This document shows positions 27,978 to 36,206 of a stretch of 64,000 nt of DNA, piece by piece (position 1 is the stretch's first letter; every line of letters begins with the position of its first letter). The notes beneath the pieces were generated by a model, which did no database searches, had not been told where the DNA came from, and saw nothing but the letters and a program-made list of their open reading frames with translations. The position numbers were made by a program, and so were the translations under genes. This stretch comes from Nocardioides baekrokdamisoli (GTDB lineage Bacteria; Actinomycetota; Actinomycetes; Propionibacteriales; Nocardioidaceae), in assembly GCF_003945325.1 (NCBI RefSeq), contig NZ_AP019307.1:186001-250000 (forward strand). Reading direction: 5' to 3'.

Positions 27978-29849
27978 GTGAGCATGATGGGTCCGCCGGG
28001 CGGGATGAACCTCTGGCGCAACCTGCGTGCCGACAAATCTGTCGTCAACAGTGAGCTCCCCAAGGGGATCCTGTGGCGGATCCTGCAGTTCGCGCGACCG
28101 CACCGCCGGCTGATCCTGGCGTTCCTTGTCGTGACGATCTTCGACTCGATGATCGTCGTAGTGAACCCGCTGCTGACCCGGCACCTGATCGACGGCGGGA
28201 TCCTCGGCCATCGCTTGTCGCTGGTGTGGCAGCTCGCGGGCGCCATGGCTGCTGTCGCTGTGCTCGACACCCTCGTACTCGGACTGGCTGCGCGCTATCT
28301 GTCGGCACGTATCGGCGAGGGTCTGATCTTCGACCTGCGTACGGCCGTGTTCGCGCACGTCCAGCGTCAGTCCCTGGCGTTCTTCACCCGCACGCAGACC
28401 GGTGCGTTGGTGTCGCGGCTCAATACCGACGTGATCGGCGCCCAGCGAGCGTTCACCTCGACTCTCACCAACACTCTCGGCAACCTGATCTCGGTCGTCG
28501 TGGTCGGTATCGCCCTGTTCGCCCTGTCCTGGCAGGTGACTCTGGCGTGTCTGATGCTGTTCCCGGTCCTGTGGTTGACCTCGCGCTGGGTCGGTGGCCA
28601 GATGGCGGATCTGTCCCGCCGACAGATGGACGGCAACGCGGCCATGGGTGCCGTGATGACCGAGCGCTTCAACGTCGGTGGCGCGATGTTGCTCAAGCTG
28701 TTCGGCCGTCGCGCCGACGAAGATGCGCTGTACGCCGCGAAGGCCGACGTGATGCGGGTGCTCGGAGTGAAGGTCGCCACTCTCACGGGGGTGTTCGTCG
28801 CCGTCATGTCGTTGGTCCCGGCGCTTGCGACGGCGGTCGCGTACGGCGTCGGTGGCTGGCTGGTCCTCGACGGCCACGCTTCGATCGGGACCCTGACCGC
28901 GCTTGCCGCGCTGATGCTGCGGCTGCTGACTCCGTTGCAGTCGTTGTCGAACGTACGCGTCGACGTGATGACCGCGCTGGTGTCCTTCGACCGCGTCTTC
29001 GAGATCCTCGACCTGCCGTCGCTGGTGCAGGAGAAGGCCGACGCGGTGGCCATCCCGGCCGGGGATTCCTCGGTCCGTTTCCGGCACGTCGCCTTCACCT
29101 ATCCGTCGGCTGACGAGGTCTCCCTTGCATCGTTGCAATCGGTCGCGCGGACCGAGGCCCACGACGGCCGCTCGGTCCTGGTCGACATCGACTTCCACGC
29201 CGCTCCTGGGGAGTTGGTGGCACTGGTCGGTCCCTCCGGTGCCGGCAAGACCACGATCACGCACCTGCTCGCCCGCCTCTACGACGCGTCCGAGGGCGCG
29301 GTCGTCGTCGGAGGCGTCGACGTACGCGATGCGTCGCTGGAGTCGCTCGAGGCTGCCGTCGGATACGTCACGCAGGACGCATACATGTTCCACGACACGA
29401 TCCGCGTCAACCTGGCGTACGCCCGCCCGGACGCGACCGACGACGAACTCTGGGCCTCGCTCAAGGCGGCCCAGGTCGCCGAGCTCGTGGAGCGGCTGCC
29501 GGACGGTCTGGACACGGTCATCGGTGACCGCGGATACCGCCTCTCGGGCGGGGAACGCCAGCGTCTTGCGATTGCCCGACTGCTCCTCAAGGCTCCCCGA
29601 ATCGTCGTTCTCGATGAGGCGACTGCGCATCTGGATTCGGAGTCGGAGGCAGCGGTCCAGCGTGCGCTGGAGGCCGCTCTCGTCGGGCGTACGTCGTTGG
29701 TGATCGCCCACCGGCTGTCCACCATCCGCAACGCCGACCAGATCCTGGTGGTCGACGACGGACGCATCGTGCAGCGCGGCACACACGAGGAACTGCTCGC
29801 GAGCGGCGGGTTGTACGCGGATCTACATCGCACGCAGTTCCGCGATTGA
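27978..29849 (+). CDS. ABC exporter, fused membrane and ATPase domains
   Basis: This 623-residue half-transporter has six membrane helices in the first 340 residues (TRHLIDGGIL, FFTRTQTGALVSRLNTD), then an ATPase with Walker A GPSGAGKTT near 422, signature LSGGERQRLAIARLL near 525 and Walker B IVVLDEATAHLDSE near 545. It probably acts as a homodimer exporting lipids or drugs. The start is GTG at 27978, 13 bp after the ABC-F stop, so the two may be one transcript. An ATG at 27984 is an alternative start. Confidence 0.93.
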   Translation: MSMMGPPGGMNLWRNLRADKSVVNSELPKGILWRILQFARPHRRLILAFLVVTIFDSMIVVVNPLLTRHLIDGGILGHRLSLVWQLAGAMAAVAVLDTLVLGLAARYLSARIGEGLIFDLRTAVFAHVQRQSLAFFTRTQTGALVSRLNTDVIGAQRAFTSTLTNTLGNLISVVVVGIALFALSWQVTLACLMLFPVLWLTSRWVGGQMADLSRRQMDGNAAMGAVMTERFNVGGAMLLKLFGRRADEDALYAAKADVMRVLGVKVATLTGVFVAVMSLVPALATAVAYGVGGWLVLDGHASIGTLTALAALMLRLLTPLQSLSNVRVDVMTALVSFDRVFEILDLPSLVQEKADAVAIPAGDSSVRFRHVAFTYPSADEVSLASLQSVARTEAHDGRSVLVDIDFHAAPGELVALVGPSGAGKTTITHLLARLYDASEGAVVVGGVDVRDASLESLEAAVGYVTQDAYMFHDTIRVNLAYARPDATDDELWASLKAAQVAELVERLPDGLDTVIGDRGYRLSGGERQRLAIARLLLKAPRIVVLDEATAHLDSESEAAVQRALEAALVGRTSLVIAHRLSTIRNADQILVVDDGRIVQRGTHEELLASGGLYADLHRTQFRD

Positions 29850-29901
29850 GCGGTGTTTGACCCCTACACTGCGGACGGATCGATCCACCTCGGGAGGTGA
29901 C

Positions 29902-30825
29902 ATGTCTGGACGCTTGGTGCCCCGGTTCGTGGCCGTCGGGCTACTCGCGGTGTCGCTGCTCACCGGCCCTTCAGCCGTCGCGGTCGACCCGAGGACGAAC
30001 TCGTCCACGAATGGCTTGCAGGCATGCGACGAGTACAGCTCGGCGTCCTATGTCAGCAACACCTGCCTGTCCGGGGCGCTGTCCGCCCTCAACGCGGCGC
30101 GTGCGAACGAGGGTCTGGGCCGATTCCTGCTACCCAGCAACTTCCGGAGCCTCAGCGTTCCGCAGCAGATGTTCGTCCTGGTGAACATCGAGCGCGTGGA
30201 CCGGGGTCTCTGGCCGGTCTTCGGCGAGTCGAGCCGGCTCAATCAGGTCGGAGCCGCGAGCGGGGCCTCCGGCATGGACATCCTGCCGTGCAACAGCTGC
30301 TGGGCAGCCGCGAACTGGGCTGGCACGCTCAATGCCTTCTGGAGCCACTTCCTCTGGATGTACGACGACGGCCCCGGCGGACCGAACGGCTCAGACCCGT
30401 GGGGTCACCGGCACAACATCCTGGTCAACAACTTCCCCGGACCGCTCCTGATGGGCGCCGGTACGGGGAGGAACGGCACCGGCGAGGTGTTCGAGGGTGC
30501 GGACACCTCCGATCGCGCCGACGTCCTGACCTGGACGTACGAGAGCGCGTACTTCACCCCGATCCACACTCCGACCCTTCATGTGCCGTTGAGCACCAAC
30601 GTGATCCAGATCCAGCTCAAAGGGCACAGCCACACCACGGTGAAGCTCCAGGTGTGGAACGGATCGGTGTGGTCGACGCTGGCCAACTACGTCACCCCGG
30701 GTACGGCGGCTGCGGCCGCGTTGTGGACCAAGTCCGTCGCCCTTCACCGCGGCCGTTACCGGATCGCGGCGATGGGGAACACGCGCTACACGCGAGTGAT
30801 CAGCGGCACCGTCACCGTGCTCTGA
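29902..30825 (+). CDS. Secreted CAP-like domain protein
   Basis: A 307-residue exported protein with a strong GGGAGGTGAC SD before the ATG. A signal peptide covers about 1-27 (ends near AVAVDP). The middle part has a CAP/SCP-like pattern: LSALNAARANEGLGRF, QQMFVLVNIERVDRGL, and a conserved SDPWGHRHNILVN near 175, resembling the GHRxNIL signature of CAP domains. Four Cys residues could form disulfides. The C-terminal 100 residues (after THTPTLHVPL) look like a separate beta-domain. Function is unknown; binding or cell-wall roles are typical for the family. Confidence 0.75.
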   Translation: MSGRLVPRFVAVGLLAVSLLTGPSAVAVDPRTNSSTNGLQACDEYSSASYVSNTCLSGALSALNAARANEGLGRFLLPSNFRSLSVPQQMFVLVNIERVDRGLWPVFGESSRLNQVGAASGASGMDILPCNSCWAAANWAGTLNAFWSHFLWMYDDGPGGPNGSDPWGHRHNILVNNFPGPLLMGAGTGRNGTGEVFEGADTSDRADVLTWTYESAYFTPIHTPTLHVPLSTNVIQIQLKGHSHTTVKLQVWNGSVWSTLANYVTPGTAAAAALWTKSVALHRGRYRIAAMGNTRYTRVISGTVTVL

Positions 30826-30904
30826 TCCCGACTTCCGGCGCGTTCGCGTCACACGAATGCAGCGAATGGCATGTACTGGGAGAAGTAGCGTCTCGGGAGG
30901 ATCC

Positions 30905-32068
30905 ATGCCAATGAACCGCATCATCCGATCGGTCGCGCTGCTGCTCGCGGCTGATGTCGTACTTGCCAGCTTCGCGACGTTCGGTTCGCCGTCGCCGGCG
31001 ACGGCGGCCGTCGCGCCTGTCTGGACTTGTGTCGTCGTCCCCGCGAGCACGCCGACGCCCACGCCTACGGCGACTGACACTGTCTCGCCCACACCGACGG
31101 GGACACCGACGCCTCCGCCGGCCTTGACGCCGCTGGTGCAGATCGCCGGCGAGCACAACGAGATCGACGAGACGCGTACGTTGATCCAGGTCCAACTCAA
31201 GTCGCCCGGCGGCGACTGCCTCGGCGGCACCGTGGTGCTCTGGGAGTTCATCGGGGGAGTCTGGGTTGAATTCCGCACGCTCACTGTCCCGGACAGTGGT
31301 TCGTTGAGCCTGTGGATCTCGGCCCGGACGACCACGGCGTGGAGGGCGTACGCGGCCCCGACCGTCGCCCGCCATGCCGCGTGGTCACCTGTGTTCACGC
31401 TCTACAACACTCCGCCGAAGCGCGCGATCACGACGCCGTCCTGGCTTCCTCATCCCAGCCTCAAGCCGGCTCAGGCCCGGGCCGTGGGCCACGGGGCCAA
31501 CCCGATCATCGCCCCGATCTCGGACACGTTGTGGGCCCGAATGGTGAAGGCCTCCTGGCACCCGGGCTGCCCGGTCGGACGCGCGGCCCTACGGACGTTG
31601 TCGGTGAACTACTGGGGCTTCGACGGGTTCCGCCATCGCGGCTTGCTGGTCATCGCTGCCTGGGCCGGACGCGACTTCGTGGGCGCGTTCAATGGGCTCT
31701 ATGCCAATTCGATCCCTCTCCGCTACGTCTATCCGGTCGACATCTTCGGATGGTCCTCGCAGACCAACGGAGCCAACGACTATGCCTCGATGCGTGCCGA
31801 CAACACTTCGGCGTTCAACTGCCGGTGGGTCGACGGTTCGCCCGGTGTGATGTCGCCGCACTCCTGGGGTGGCGCGATCGATCTCAACACCTTTGAGAAC
31901 CCGTACGACTCGGCCACCGGTTGGACACCGACCGCAGCGTGGGCCGGTGTCGAGATCAACCCCTATGCCTGGCGACACACGTGGGACACAGTGGTGTCGA
32001 TCATGCGTGCGAACCGGTTCTCGTGGACGTACGGGACCAGCGACCCACAGCATTTCGACGCCCACTGA
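30905..32068 (+). CDS. Secreted M15-family (VanY-like) peptidase
   Basis: A 387-residue exported protein. A signal peptide covers about 1-35, a Thr/Pro linker (STPTPTPTATDTVSPTPTG) covers 48-72, an Ig-like segment comes next, and a C-terminal metallopeptidase domain follows. The M15 zinc-site pattern is visible as SPHSWGGAIDLN (His and Asp) and the terminal SDPQHFDAH (His). Such enzymes are D,D- or L,D-carboxypeptidases that trim peptidoglycan peptides. ATG at 30905 with GGGAGG upstream is preferred; an ATG at 30911 is also possible. It follows another secreted protein and precedes a lipoprotein. Confidence 0.85.
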   Translation: MPMNRIIRSVALLLAADVVLASFATFGSPSPATAAVAPVWTCVVVPASTPTPTPTATDTVSPTPTGTPTPPPALTPLVQIAGEHNEIDETRTLIQVQLKSPGGDCLGGTVVLWEFIGGVWVEFRTLTVPDSGSLSLWISARTTTAWRAYAAPTVARHAAWSPVFTLYNTPPKRAITTPSWLPHPSLKPAQARAVGHGANPIIAPISDTLWARMVKASWHPGCPVGRAALRTLSVNYWGFDGFRHRGLLVIAAWAGRDFVGAFNGLYANSIPLRYVYPVDIFGWSSQTNGANDYASMRADNTSAFNCRWVDGSPGVMSPHSWGGAIDLNTFENPYDSATGWTPTAAWAGVEINPYAWRHTWDTVVSIMRANRFSWTYGTSDPQHFDAH

Positions 32069-32080
32069 TCCGTTGGGAAG

Positions 32081-32551
32081 ATGACGATGAGCACAGGGAT
32101 CCGAGGCGGTCTGATCGTCCTTGCTACTGCCGCACTGACGGCATGCGGCTCGATGTCGGCCGGTACGCCGACCGTGTCGCCGAGCACGACGCACTCTGCG
32201 ACCCCTTCTCCCTCAGCAAGCAAGACGGCGACGACCGCGACGGTCCAGCCCGTGCCGGATGCCGACTCGATCGCGCAGATCTTGTTGGAGATCCCGGTGG
32301 GTCGGAGACCGGCGTTCCTAGATCCGTACGGCACCGGGATCCACGGCGACCGACTGGGCCTGGGGCCTAGTCTGCGGATCTCGGGCTACCGCGCCGATCC
32401 GTTGTTCGTCTGCATCCAGCACGTCGACATGACGGCGGGCACAGCCGGCGGCTGGACCGCGTACGCGGTGACTGCCCACGGCGTACAGCGGTCACATGGC
32501 GAGAGTGGACAGTGCCCGCCGGCACCGGGTCGAACCCGGGTGCTGGAGTAG
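32081..32551 (+). CDS. Small lipoprotein
   Basis: A 156-residue protein with a lipoprotein signal peptide: the lipobox LTAC at about residues 19-22 makes the Cys the lipidated N-terminus. A Ser/Thr/Pro-rich spacer (about 25-55) leads to a small domain with two Cys residues (PLFVCIQHV and SGQCPPAPG) that could be disulfide-bonded. No family is recognised. The start may be ATG 32081 or ATG 32087. It lies 12 bp after the M15 peptidase and is probably co-transcribed. Confidence 0.75.
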   Translation: MTMSTGIRGGLIVLATAALTACGSMSAGTPTVSPSTTHSATPSPSASKTATTATVQPVPDADSIAQILLEIPVGRRPAFLDPYGTGIHGDRLGLGPSLRISGYRADPLFVCIQHVDMTAGTAGGWTAYAVTAHGVQRSHGESGQCPPAPGRTRVLE

Positions 32552-32567
32552 CACGGTGCTGGACTGA

Positions 32568-33473
32568 CTACTTCTCGCCAGCGTCGGCATACGCCTTCTT
32601 GTACGCGTCCTTGACGGCCTTCTTCTTGGCGTTGCGTTCCAGATGAGCGCGTCGGCGTGCGTCCATCGTCGCCGCGAACTCCGGGTCGATCTCGGTCCGG
32701 CGCTCCTCGTACGCGAGGTACCCGAATCCGAAGAGGGCGAGGATGCCGAAGAAGTACCACTGCAGACCGTAGAAGAAGTGCGGGCCGTCATCGAGAGTCG
32801 GATAGTCCGCCGGGGTCATCCCCGGCGCTGCGTGAGGAGCGTTGTCGGCGGCGGTCTTCTCCGACTGGAGCGCGACCCAACCGCCGTAGACCGGCACCGG
32901 CCAGTCCTTGCCCATCGCGGCCTGGACCGCCGTGCTCGAGATCGCTCGTGTGTTGGCCCCGCCGTTGACCTGGTTGACGGCGGTCGACGGACCGGTGCCG
33001 TCCTGCTGGAGCCACCCGGTCACGGTGACGACGCCCGATGGCACGACGGGGGCGGGCGTGGGCAGGTTGATGGAGTCCTCAGAACCCACCCAGCCGCGGT
33101 TGACGAGCACGATCCCGGTGGCGGTCATGAGCGGGACCACCATGTCCACGCCCGACTGCGAACGGTCGTTCGTGAGGTAGCGCCAGATGATCATGTGGCT
33201 GGTGTCGTACGTGCCAGTGGCCGTGACGTGACGCCACTGGTTGCTGTTGCTGACCGTGGGGCCGGTGGACGTCGACGTGATCGGCTTCATCACCTCGGCG
33301 ACGGAGGCGGTCGGAGCGTGTTCGTTGATGCGGACGATTGCGTTGTTGGCCTGACGGGTGTGCAGCCGCCCGAACTGCCACTGACCGAGCAGCCAGCACG
33401 CGTACGCGCTCAGGGCGACGGCGACCGCGAAGAGCGCCCAGCGTCGGGACAGCAGGAACCGGAACGAGCGCAC
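32568..33473 (-). CDS. SURF1-family cytochrome oxidase assembly protein
   Basis: SURF1 proteins help insert heme A into cytochrome c oxidase. This protein of about 301 residues has the two-helix topology of the family: helix 1 at about 9-28 with the following WLLGQWQFGRLHTRQ, a periplasmic domain with QWRHVTATGTYD, VLVNRGWVG and YGGWVALQ, and helix 2 near 240-260 (GLQWYFFGILALFGFGYLAY) with a basic C-terminal tail. The GTG at 33473 is preferred: it precedes RSFRFLLSRRWALF and is 8 nt after a TACGCT hexamer; the open frame continues to 33521. It complements ctaA and ctaB in this window. Confidence 0.9.
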   Translation of the reverse strand: MRSFRFLLSRRWALFAVAVALSAYACWLLGQWQFGRLHTRQANNAIVRINEHAPTASVAEVMKPITSTSTGPTVSNSNQWRHVTATGTYDTSHMIIWRYLTNDRSQSGVDMVVPLMTATGIVLVNRGWVGSEDSINLPTPAPVVPSGVVTVTGWLQQDGTGPSTAVNQVNGGANTRAISSTAVQAAMGKDWPVPVYGGWVALQSEKTAADNAPHAAPGMTPADYPTLDDGPHFFYGLQWYFFGILALFGFGYLAYEERRTEIDPEFAATMDARRRAHLERNAKKKAVKDAYKKAYADAGEK

Positions 33474-33521
33474 GACAGAACAGCGTACGCGGACGCGTGA
33501 GGCCATCGCGTGGCACGTCAC

Positions 33522-33533
33522 TAGACTGGCTTG
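33522..33533 (+). promoter_or_regulatory. Leaderless-type promoter of moaA
   Basis: TAGACT (33522-33527) is followed by 6 nt and then ATG at 33534, with no SD between. Confidence 0.55.
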
Positions 33534-34526
33534 ATGCTGGCGTTGGCGGATCGATTCGGGCGGGTGGCGACCGACCTGCGCGTGTCCGTCACGGATCGTT
33601 GCAACCTGCGGTGCACGTACTGCATGCCTGCCGAAGGCCTGGCCTGGCTTCCGTCGCCGAGTCTTCTGAGCGACGACGAGATCGTGCGTCTGGTGACGAT
33701 CGGGGTGCGCGATCTGGGGATCACCTCGGTGCGTTTCACCGGTGGCGAGCCGCTGATCCGCCCGGGGCTGCTGGGGATCGTGGCTGCGGTACGCGCGTTC
33801 TCGGCTGATGTCGAGCTCTCGATCACCACCAACGGCCTCGGACTGGCGCGGCTTGCTGTGCCGCTCGCTGACGCCGGCCTCAACCGGGTCAACGTCTCAC
33901 TGGACACGATCCGGCCGGAGACGTACGTCGATCTCACCCGGCGCGACCGGCTGCACGATGTGATCGAGGGCCTCGAGGCCGCGTCGGCCGCAGGGCTCGG
34001 ACCGGTCAAGGTGAACGCGGTCCTGATGCGGGGTGTGAATGACGATCAGGCGCCCGAGCTGCTGGCCTGGGCGCTGGAGCGCGGATACGAGCTCCGCTTC
34101 ATCGAGCACATGCCGCTCGATGCCCAGCACGGGTGGGATCGGTCGACGATGGTGACTGCCGCGCAGATCCGCGAGTCGCTCTCGTCGCGCTTCAGCCTCA
34201 CCCCGGCAGACGTCCTGCGCGACGGCGCGCCGGCCGAGCTGTTCGACGTGGACGGTGGACCGGGCCGGGTGGGTGTGATCGCGTCGGTCACGCAGCCCTT
34301 CTGCAGCGATTGCGACCGCGTACGCCTCACGGCCGACGGTCAGTTGCGGGACTGTCTGTTCGCGACTGAGGAGTCGGACCTGCGTACGGCTCTGCGTCGT
34401 GGCGACACCGACGCGGAACTCGCTCAGCGTTGGGTCGACGGGGTGGCCGGCAAGCGCCGCGCGCATGGCATCGATCGGGACGACTTCGTCCAGCCCGACC
34501 GCCCGATGTCCGCCATCGGCGGCTGA
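33534..34526 (+). CDS. moaA: GTP 3',8-cyclase (molybdenum cofactor biosynthesis)
   Basis: This radical SAM enzyme performs the first step of molybdopterin synthesis, converting GTP to 3',8-cyclo-H2GTP. It has about 330 residues. The SAM cluster motif is Cys23-Cys27-Cys30 (DRCNLRCTYCMP), the second cluster ligands are in FCSDCDRVRLTADGQLRDCLF near the C-terminus, and the protein ends in the catalytic Gly-Gly tail (SAIGG). GGEPLIRP is also present. The leaderless-type promoter decides the start at 33534 (the TTG just before it is unlikely). Confidence 0.97.
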   Translation: MLALADRFGRVATDLRVSVTDRCNLRCTYCMPAEGLAWLPSPSLLSDDEIVRLVTIGVRDLGITSVRFTGGEPLIRPGLLGIVAAVRAFSADVELSITTNGLGLARLAVPLADAGLNRVNVSLDTIRPETYVDLTRRDRLHDVIEGLEAASAAGLGPVKVNAVLMRGVNDDQAPELLAWALERGYELRFIEHMPLDAQHGWDRSTMVTAAQIRESLSSRFSLTPADVLRDGAPAELFDVDGGPGRVGVIASVTQPFCSDCDRVRLTADGQLRDCLFATEESDLRTALRRGDTDAELAQRWVDGVAGKRRAHGIDRDDFVQPDRPMSAIGG

Positions 34527-34533
34527 AGCCGGC

Positions 34534-34839
34534 TCAGCGTGGCGGTCGACCGCCACGGAGCTCGGGTCGCCCGTACGGGCTGTCGTCGAGGGTGAAGTCC
34601 TCGCCCTTGCTGTTGACGGCGTTGGCCATCACCACGGCGACGTACGGCAGGAAGAGCGATGCGGCGAGCAGCGTGATCCAGAGCCAGGTCACATGGTTGT
34701 ACGCCGCGACGACGCACCCGATGAAGCACAGGGTGCGGATGGTCATCGAGATGGCGTATTTGCGTTGGCGTCCAGCCATTTCGTCCTGACGAGACTGCGG
34801 GGCCGTGGTGATCCGGATCGGCGCCGTTCGCTTGCTCAC
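34534..34839 (-). CDS. DUF3099-family membrane protein
   Basis: An actinobacterial small membrane protein with two helices (ISMTIRTLCFIGCVVAAY and WLWITLLAASLFLPYVAVVMANAV) and the typical ITTAPQSRQDEM segment before them. Function unknown. On this strand TACGAT (34853-34848) is 8 nt before an in-frame GTG at 34839 but overlaps the ATG at 34848. If TACGAT is the -10, the GTG is the start. The gene is divergent from dodecin and convergent with moaA. Confidence 0.8.
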   Translation of the reverse strand: MSKRTAPIRITTAPQSRQDEMAGRQRKYAISMTIRTLCFIGCVVAAYNHVTWLWITLLAASLFLPYVAVVMANAVNSKGEDFTLDDSPYGRPELRGGRPPR

Positions 34840-34882
34840 TCTGTCCATCGTACGTGCCCCGCGCCGGCCCGTCGCCTTCGTC

Positions 34883-34894
34883 TACGCTGCCTCC
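34883..34894 (+). promoter_or_regulatory. Leaderless-type promoter of the dodecin-sixA operon
   Basis: TACGCT (34883-34888), 6 nt, then ATG at 34895; no SD. Confidence 0.5.
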
Positions 34895-35107
34895 ATGAGC
34901 AACCGCACGTACGGCATCAGCGAGGTCGTGGGCACGTCCCCGATCAGCAGCGACGACGCAATCAGGAACGCGGTCGCCCGCGCGTCCAAGACCCTCCGTC
35001 ACGTCGACTGGTTCGAGGTCATCGGCGTACGCGGTCAGATCAAGGACGGCGGAGTCGAGCACTTCCAGGTCACGATCAAGGTCGGCTTTCGGCTCGAGGA
35101 CGAATGA
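34895..35107 (+). CDS. Dodecin-family flavin-binding protein
   Basis: A 70-residue protein with the dodecin pattern: a short beta strand (TYGISEVVGTSPIS), one helix (SDDAIRNAVARASKTL), then VDWFEVIGVRGQI with the flavin-stacking Trp, and EHFQVTIKVGFRLE. Dodecins assemble into hollow dodecamers that store flavin. Its stop overlaps the sixA start by 4 bp. Confidence 0.9.
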   Translation: MSNRTYGISEVVGTSPISSDDAIRNAVARASKTLRHVDWFEVIGVRGQIKDGGVEHFQVTIKVGFRLEDE

Positions 35108-35616
35108 CCAGTCACACTCTCATCCTGATCCGGCACGCCAAGGCTGAAGCGGCCGCGCCGACCGATCACGCGCGGCGGCTCTCCGAGCGCGGCCACACGG
35201 ACGCCGGCGAGGCCGGCGAGTGGTTGAGCCACCAGGACGTCGAGCCCGACTCGGCCCTCGTCTCGGACGCGGCGCGTACGAGCGAGACCTGGGAGGACAT
35301 CGCCGCCGCGGCGGATTGGGACCTTGATGCCGCCGAGTACGTAGGCGACCTGTATGCCGCCGGCCCCCATCGGATGCTCGAACTGGTCCAGGAGACCTCC
35401 GAGGACATCCGGGTCCTGGCCGTGGTCGGGCACAACCCGACGATCAGTGCGCTGGCCGAGTTCCTCGATGACGGGAAGCAGGACGAGGCCGCCTCCGCCG
35501 ATGTCGCTGCGGGCTTCCCCACCTCGGGGCTCGCGATCCTCGAGTTCGAGGGCAAGTGGGAGGACCTCGATGAGGCCGGGGCGTCTGTCATCGGGTTCCA
35601 CGTCGGGCGCGGCTGA
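35104..35616 (+). CDS. sixA: SixA-type histidine phosphatase
   Basis: A 170-residue member of the histidine phosphatase (phosphoglycerate-mutase-like) superfamily. The catalytic RHA motif is in LILIRHAKAEA (RHG variant as in SixA) and the second His in VVGHNPTIS. E. coli SixA dephosphorylates phosphohistidine in signalling proteins; the target here is unknown. The gene is translationally coupled to dodecin. Confidence 0.88.
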   Translation: MTSHTLILIRHAKAEAAAPTDHARRLSERGHTDAGEAGEWLSHQDVEPDSALVSDAARTSETWEDIAAAADWDLDAAEYVGDLYAAGPHRMLELVQETSEDIRVLAVVGHNPTISALAEFLDDGKQDEAASADVAAGFPTSGLAILEFEGKWEDLDEAGASVIGFHVGRG

Positions 35617-35667
35617 TCAGATCTGGGCAGCGACAAGTGGCACGTCGGAGCCGTCGTCCTTCAGAAA

Positions 35668-35687
35668 GTGGCACGAATTCGTGCCAC
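35668..35687. promoter_or_regulatory. 20-bp perfect palindrome between convergent genes
   Basis: GTGGCACGAATTCGTGCCAC reads identically on both strands. An extra half-site AAGTGGCACG occurs 31 bp upstream at 35635-35644 (the second copy is 35666-35675). It lies between the 3' ends of sixA and the NTF2-like gene, an odd place for an operator. It could end transcription or be a protein-binding site. Confidence 0.6.
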
Positions 35688-35728
35688 ATTCGAACCTCGC
35701 CGCCCCGGCTTGTCGGCGGACGCGTGCC

Positions 35729-36142
35729 CTACTTCGACCAGACGATCTCATCGATCATGTGGCGCGAGCGCCAGCCATCCGCTGTGCGTACGAGCTGGTG
35801 GTGGTAGTAGCCACCGACGAGCCAGACCGATGTCATGTCGTTCGGGCCGGGAGCGGTCATCGGATTGAAGAAGTACGCGGTCGCACGCGCTTTGTCGCCA
35901 TGGAGTTCGATCGAGACCTGGGCGATGAGGTGCTGCCAGGCACTGAAGCCCTCGAGATTCCTGATGAACGGGATGGCCTCATCGAGTGATCCAACGGGCC
36001 CGCCGGGGGAGGAGTAGTCCAGGACTGCATCGTCGGTGAACACATTCCGCAGGTCGTCCCACTTGCTTTGGTCCACTGCACGTGTGTACGCAGTGATCAG
36101 GTCCGTGATCTCTTGGCGGTCGCTGAGCTCGGCGAGGTCCAT
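35729..36142 (-). CDS. NTF2/SnoaL-like protein
   Basis: A 137-residue single-domain protein of the NTF2-like superfamily: an N-terminal helix pair (LSDRQEITDLITAYTRAVDQSKWDDL in part), FTDDAVLDYSS, a GDKARATAYFF strand and the C-terminal YYHHQLVRTADGWRSRHMI. Family members include steroid isomerases and dioxygenase small-subunit-like proteins. The ATG at 36142 fits the fold; the open frame extends to 36196. A KstR-like box lies 22 bp upstream, which suggests a link with sterol catabolism. Confidence 0.8.
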   Translation of the reverse strand: MDLAELSDRQEITDLITAYTRAVDQSKWDDLRNVFTDDAVLDYSSPGGPVGSLDEAIPFIRNLEGFSAWQHLIAQVSIELHGDKARATAYFFNPMTAPGPNDMTSVWLVGGYYHHQLVRTADGWRSRHMIDEIVWSK

Positions 36143-36163
36143 GGGCCTACTGTTCCACGAAAC

Positions 36164-36177
36164 TAGAACGTGTTCCA
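36164..36177. promoter_or_regulatory. KstR-like operator
   Basis: TAGAACGTGTTCCA matches the published KstR consensus TnnAACnnGTTnnA at every fixed base. It lies 22 bp before the NTF2-like ATG and 30 bp before the acyltransferase GTG, so it could control both. TGTTCCA is also repeated at 36151-36157. KstR represses cholesterol-catabolism genes in mycobacteria and relatives. Confidence 0.55.
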
Positions 36178-36206
36178 TAGGTGTTGCATCTGCCACGCTG
36201 TGCCAC

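Noticed and set aside
28073..29113. 346-codon frame inside the ABC exporter gene
   Set aside because: Same-strand shifted shadow; the exporter frame has all ABC and membrane motifs.
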